A DNA stretch of 64,000 nt. Origin: Comamonadaceae bacterium. GTDB taxonomy: Bacteria > Pseudomonadota > Gammaproteobacteria > Burkholderiales > Burkholderiaceae_C. The notes under the pieces are model-generated. The model saw only the letters and a list, made by a program, of their open reading frames with translations. It had not been told where the DNA came from and made no database searches. A program made the translations under genes and the position numbers. Shown one piece after another: positions 62,604 to 64,000 of this stretch. The stretch lies in assembly GCA_947476465.1 (NCBI GenBank), contig CANJQN010000003.1, positions 120,412 through 184,411 on the forward strand. The letters run 5' to 3'. Position 1 is the stretch's first letter. Each line of letters starts with the position of its first letter.

Positions 62604-63683
62604 TCAGGGGGAAACCGGGCCCGGCGAGGCATTCGCCGCAAGCCGAGGCGCCATCAAGGCGAACCACCACGGCGGAATGGCGGCCAGCAGCAGACAGATC
62701 GAGTAGCTCGCGGGCAGCTGGGGCGCGTCCGGCATCGCCGCCAGCTGCGGGTAGCGCTTGGCGGCGTGCAGATGATGGTCCGAGTGGCGCTGCAGGTTGG
62801 CCAGCAGGCTGTTGGAGATGAAGTGGTCGGCGTTCCACGCATGCTGCGCGCCGAACGGCTCAGGCCGGCCGTTGGGGCCGGTGCGGCGCACCAGACCGTA
62901 GTGCTCGATGTAGTTCACCGTCTCCAGCAGCCAGACGGCGAACGCCGATTGCGCCAGCCAGAACGCCAGCATCTTGCTGGCGCCCAGCCCCAGCAAGGCC
63001 AGGGCCACCGCCGCGTTCAAGGCCCAGCACCAGGTCAGCGGGCTGGCCAGCCAGCCGCGCCCTTGCCGCCGCAGGCGCTGGGCTTCCAGCCGCCAGGCGC
63101 TCACGGCACTGCCGAAGATTGTGCGCGGCAGGAACCGCCACAGGCTTTCACCGGGGCGCGCGCTGGCCGGGTCGTCGTGGGTCGCGGCCCGGACGTGGTG
63201 GCCGCGGTAATGCTCCACCATGAACTGTGGATAGGCGACGCAGGCCATCAGCACCCAGGCCATCGCCCGGTCGGCGCGGCGCGGGCTGTGGCCCAGTTCG
63301 TGGGCGAAGGTGATGCCTTGGGCACCCGTGATGAAACCGACGCCATAGGCCAGCCCGAGCACCGTGAGCCAGTCGCTGTCGCGGGCGGCCCAGAAGGCGG
63401 CGGCCAGGACGGCCAGCTGCAGTGGCACGTACAGGCGCAGGATCCAGCTCAGGGCCGGGTGAGCGATCCGGGCGCGAGGCGAGCGGCGCGCCGGGGCCCA
63501 AAATGCCTCGAGAACGACAATGACAACCCAGGTCACAAGCGCGGCCAGTGCCGCCCAGCCCGGGACGAGCAGGACAATCAGCAGCATGAACCCGGACGGT
63601 GTCAAGGCCCCGAGGTAGCGCAGGTCGCAGGCACGAAGGGTGGCGGCACGGGGCGCGGACGCACGGGGGGCGGAGGCACTCAT
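62604..63683 (-). CDS. AlkB-like membrane di-iron monooxygenase (alkane 1-monooxygenase family)
   Basis: A 359-aa membrane protein with at least five hydrophobic segments and the histidine boxes of the AlkB/fatty-acid-desaturase group: HELGHS (~126), EHYRGHH (~156), NYIEHYG (~254) and LQRHSDHH (~294). The NYIEHYGL and LQRHSDHH motifs favour alkane or terminal-methyl hydroxylation over desaturation. The alanine/arginine-rich N-terminus and weak ribosome site leave the start (63683) uncertain. It needs rubredoxin as electron donor; none is nearby. Confidence 0.9.
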   Translation of the reverse strand: MSASAPRASAPRAATLRACDLRYLGALTPSGFMLLIVLLVPGWAALAALVTWVVIVVLEAFWAPARRSPRARIAHPALSWILRLYVPLQLAVLAAAFWAARDSDWLTVLGLAYGVGFITGAQGITFAHELGHSPRRADRAMAWVLMACVAYPQFMVEHYRGHHVRAATHDDPASARPGESLWRFLPRTIFGSAVSAWRLEAQRLRRQGRGWLASPLTWCWALNAAVALALLGLGASKMLAFWLAQSAFAVWLLETVNYIEHYGLVRRTGPNGRPEPFGAQHAWNADHFISNSLLANLQRHSDHHLHAAKRYPQLAAMPDAPQLPASYSICLLLAAIPPWWFALMAPRLAANASPGPVSP

Positions 63684-64000
63684 GGACGCATTATCGAATG
63701 CGGGCGCGCCGGACCAACCGCGCTCCTGGATCCCCGCCTGCGCGCACTGGTGTCCGGAATAGATTCGGACGATTGGACTAAGTGGTTGTGGCGTCACAGG
63801 AAAGGTGAGCTGCAACGGGGTGCGATTCGAACCACTGTATGAGCCCAGGCCGGCAAAGCCTGGGCTGGCGCGGGTTTGCGCCGAAGCGACATACAGTCAT
63901 CACGCGCCTGCGAGATGGAGCGTGGCAAAGGTGTTGCGGCGACGCCGTCAAGGGGATAAAACCCCGGTCGCCAAACCATGTCACAGGCCGCCGCAACATG
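63684..64000. other. 317-bp right-edge region
   Basis: Contains a fragment of the 42.6-kb REP family (CTGGATCCCCGCCTGCGCG at 63727) and the small minus-strand ORF listed next. GGTGCGATTCGAACCACTG resembles a tRNA T-arm in reverse, but no acceptor stem or other arms can be folded around it. Confidence 0.5.
63778..63999 (-). CDS. Small hypothetical ORF resembling Ash/Icd-like phage-type proteins
   Basis: A 73-aa ORF. The stretch VCRFGANPRQPRLCRPGLIQ followed by WFESHPVA resembles the ANPRP...IRWFKSHPVA pattern I recall from Ash/Icd-like small proteins scattered in prophage and repeat regions. It starts one base from the window end, so upstream context is unknown. Expression is unproven; it may be a repeat-borne ORF. 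Confidence 0.35.
   Translation of the reverse strand: MLRRPVTWFGDRGFIPLTASPQHLCHAPSRRRVMTVCRFGANPRQPRLCRPGLIQWFESHPVAAHLSCDATTT

Noticed and set aside
63820-63845. Reverse-strand tRNA T-arm (GGTTCGAATCGCACC)
   Set aside because: T-stem halves do not pair and no acceptor, D or anticodon arms can be built around it.

Overview
The window is high-GC DNA from a betaproteobacterium, most likely a Burkholderiales/Comamonadaceae-type organism. The evidence is orphan tripartite-tricarboxylate 'Bug' receptors, a smc-zipA-ligA block, two-domain AAK-GNAT N-acetylglutamate synthase, a cysTWA sulfate operon, and REP-like repeats whose translations read like the STGSARTE / RPELVEG peptides common in that family. 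I see no rRNA, tRNA, CRISPR array, integrase or transposase.

Layout. (1) 1-8442, minus strand: one long catabolic operon. In transcription order it encodes a DUF35 Zn-ribbon/OB protein, a thiolase-fold enzyme, a Bug receptor, a PRISE-type (progesterone 5-beta-reductase/iridoid-synthase-like) short-chain reductase, a second Bug receptor, a KstD/fumarate-reductase-like flavoprotein, a crotonase and an acyl-CoA synthetase that runs off the left edge. A CaiB/BaiF CoA-transferase diverges from it, followed by a classical thiolase and an MmgE/PrpD protein. The enone-acting enzymes plus CoA-dependent steps suggest breakdown of a cyclic ketone or terpenoid/steroid-like compound; the substrate is unknown. 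(2) 12.7-24.2 kb: core genes (PhnD-like binding protein, def, hrpA, aldo/keto reductase, a large hybrid sensor kinase, argA). (3) 24.3-35.6 kb: an apparently lower-GC accessory block entered through a truncated phosphoribosyltransferase and an SDR stub. It carries a Bug receptor, an alpha/beta hydrolase, a thiolase-DUF35-CoA-transferase-dehydrogenase operon, a LysR regulator, another Bug receptor, a two-helix membrane peptide and a flavoprotein. Three promoters here share one composite LysR-type operator, so the block looks like a single regulon. (4) 35.6-45 kb: dsbB, the sulfate uptake operon sbp-cysT-cysW-cysA, divergent IclR regulator/pobA, and a YgiQ radical SAM protein. (5) 45.1-51.4 kb: a TRAP transporter operon (dctP, an embedded epimerase, dctQ, dctM, GntR regulator) divergent from an ABM-domain protein, an atypical AroQ-like protein and a decayed SDR. 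(6) 51.4-63.7 kb: a nuclease-helicase, a degenerate hybrid kinase, a KGG stress peptide, ligA, zipA, smc and an AlkB-like membrane monooxygenase. The right edge holds a small phage-type ORF.

The most interesting items are the shared LysR operator module (TTGATGC-N7-GCATCAA-N14-GGTATTGGAT) upstream of three transcription units; the PRISE plus KstD-like enone cluster; the AroQ-like and LDH2-like proteins that lack conserved active-site residues; and an in-frame REP-bounded 21-bp minisatellite inside hrpA.
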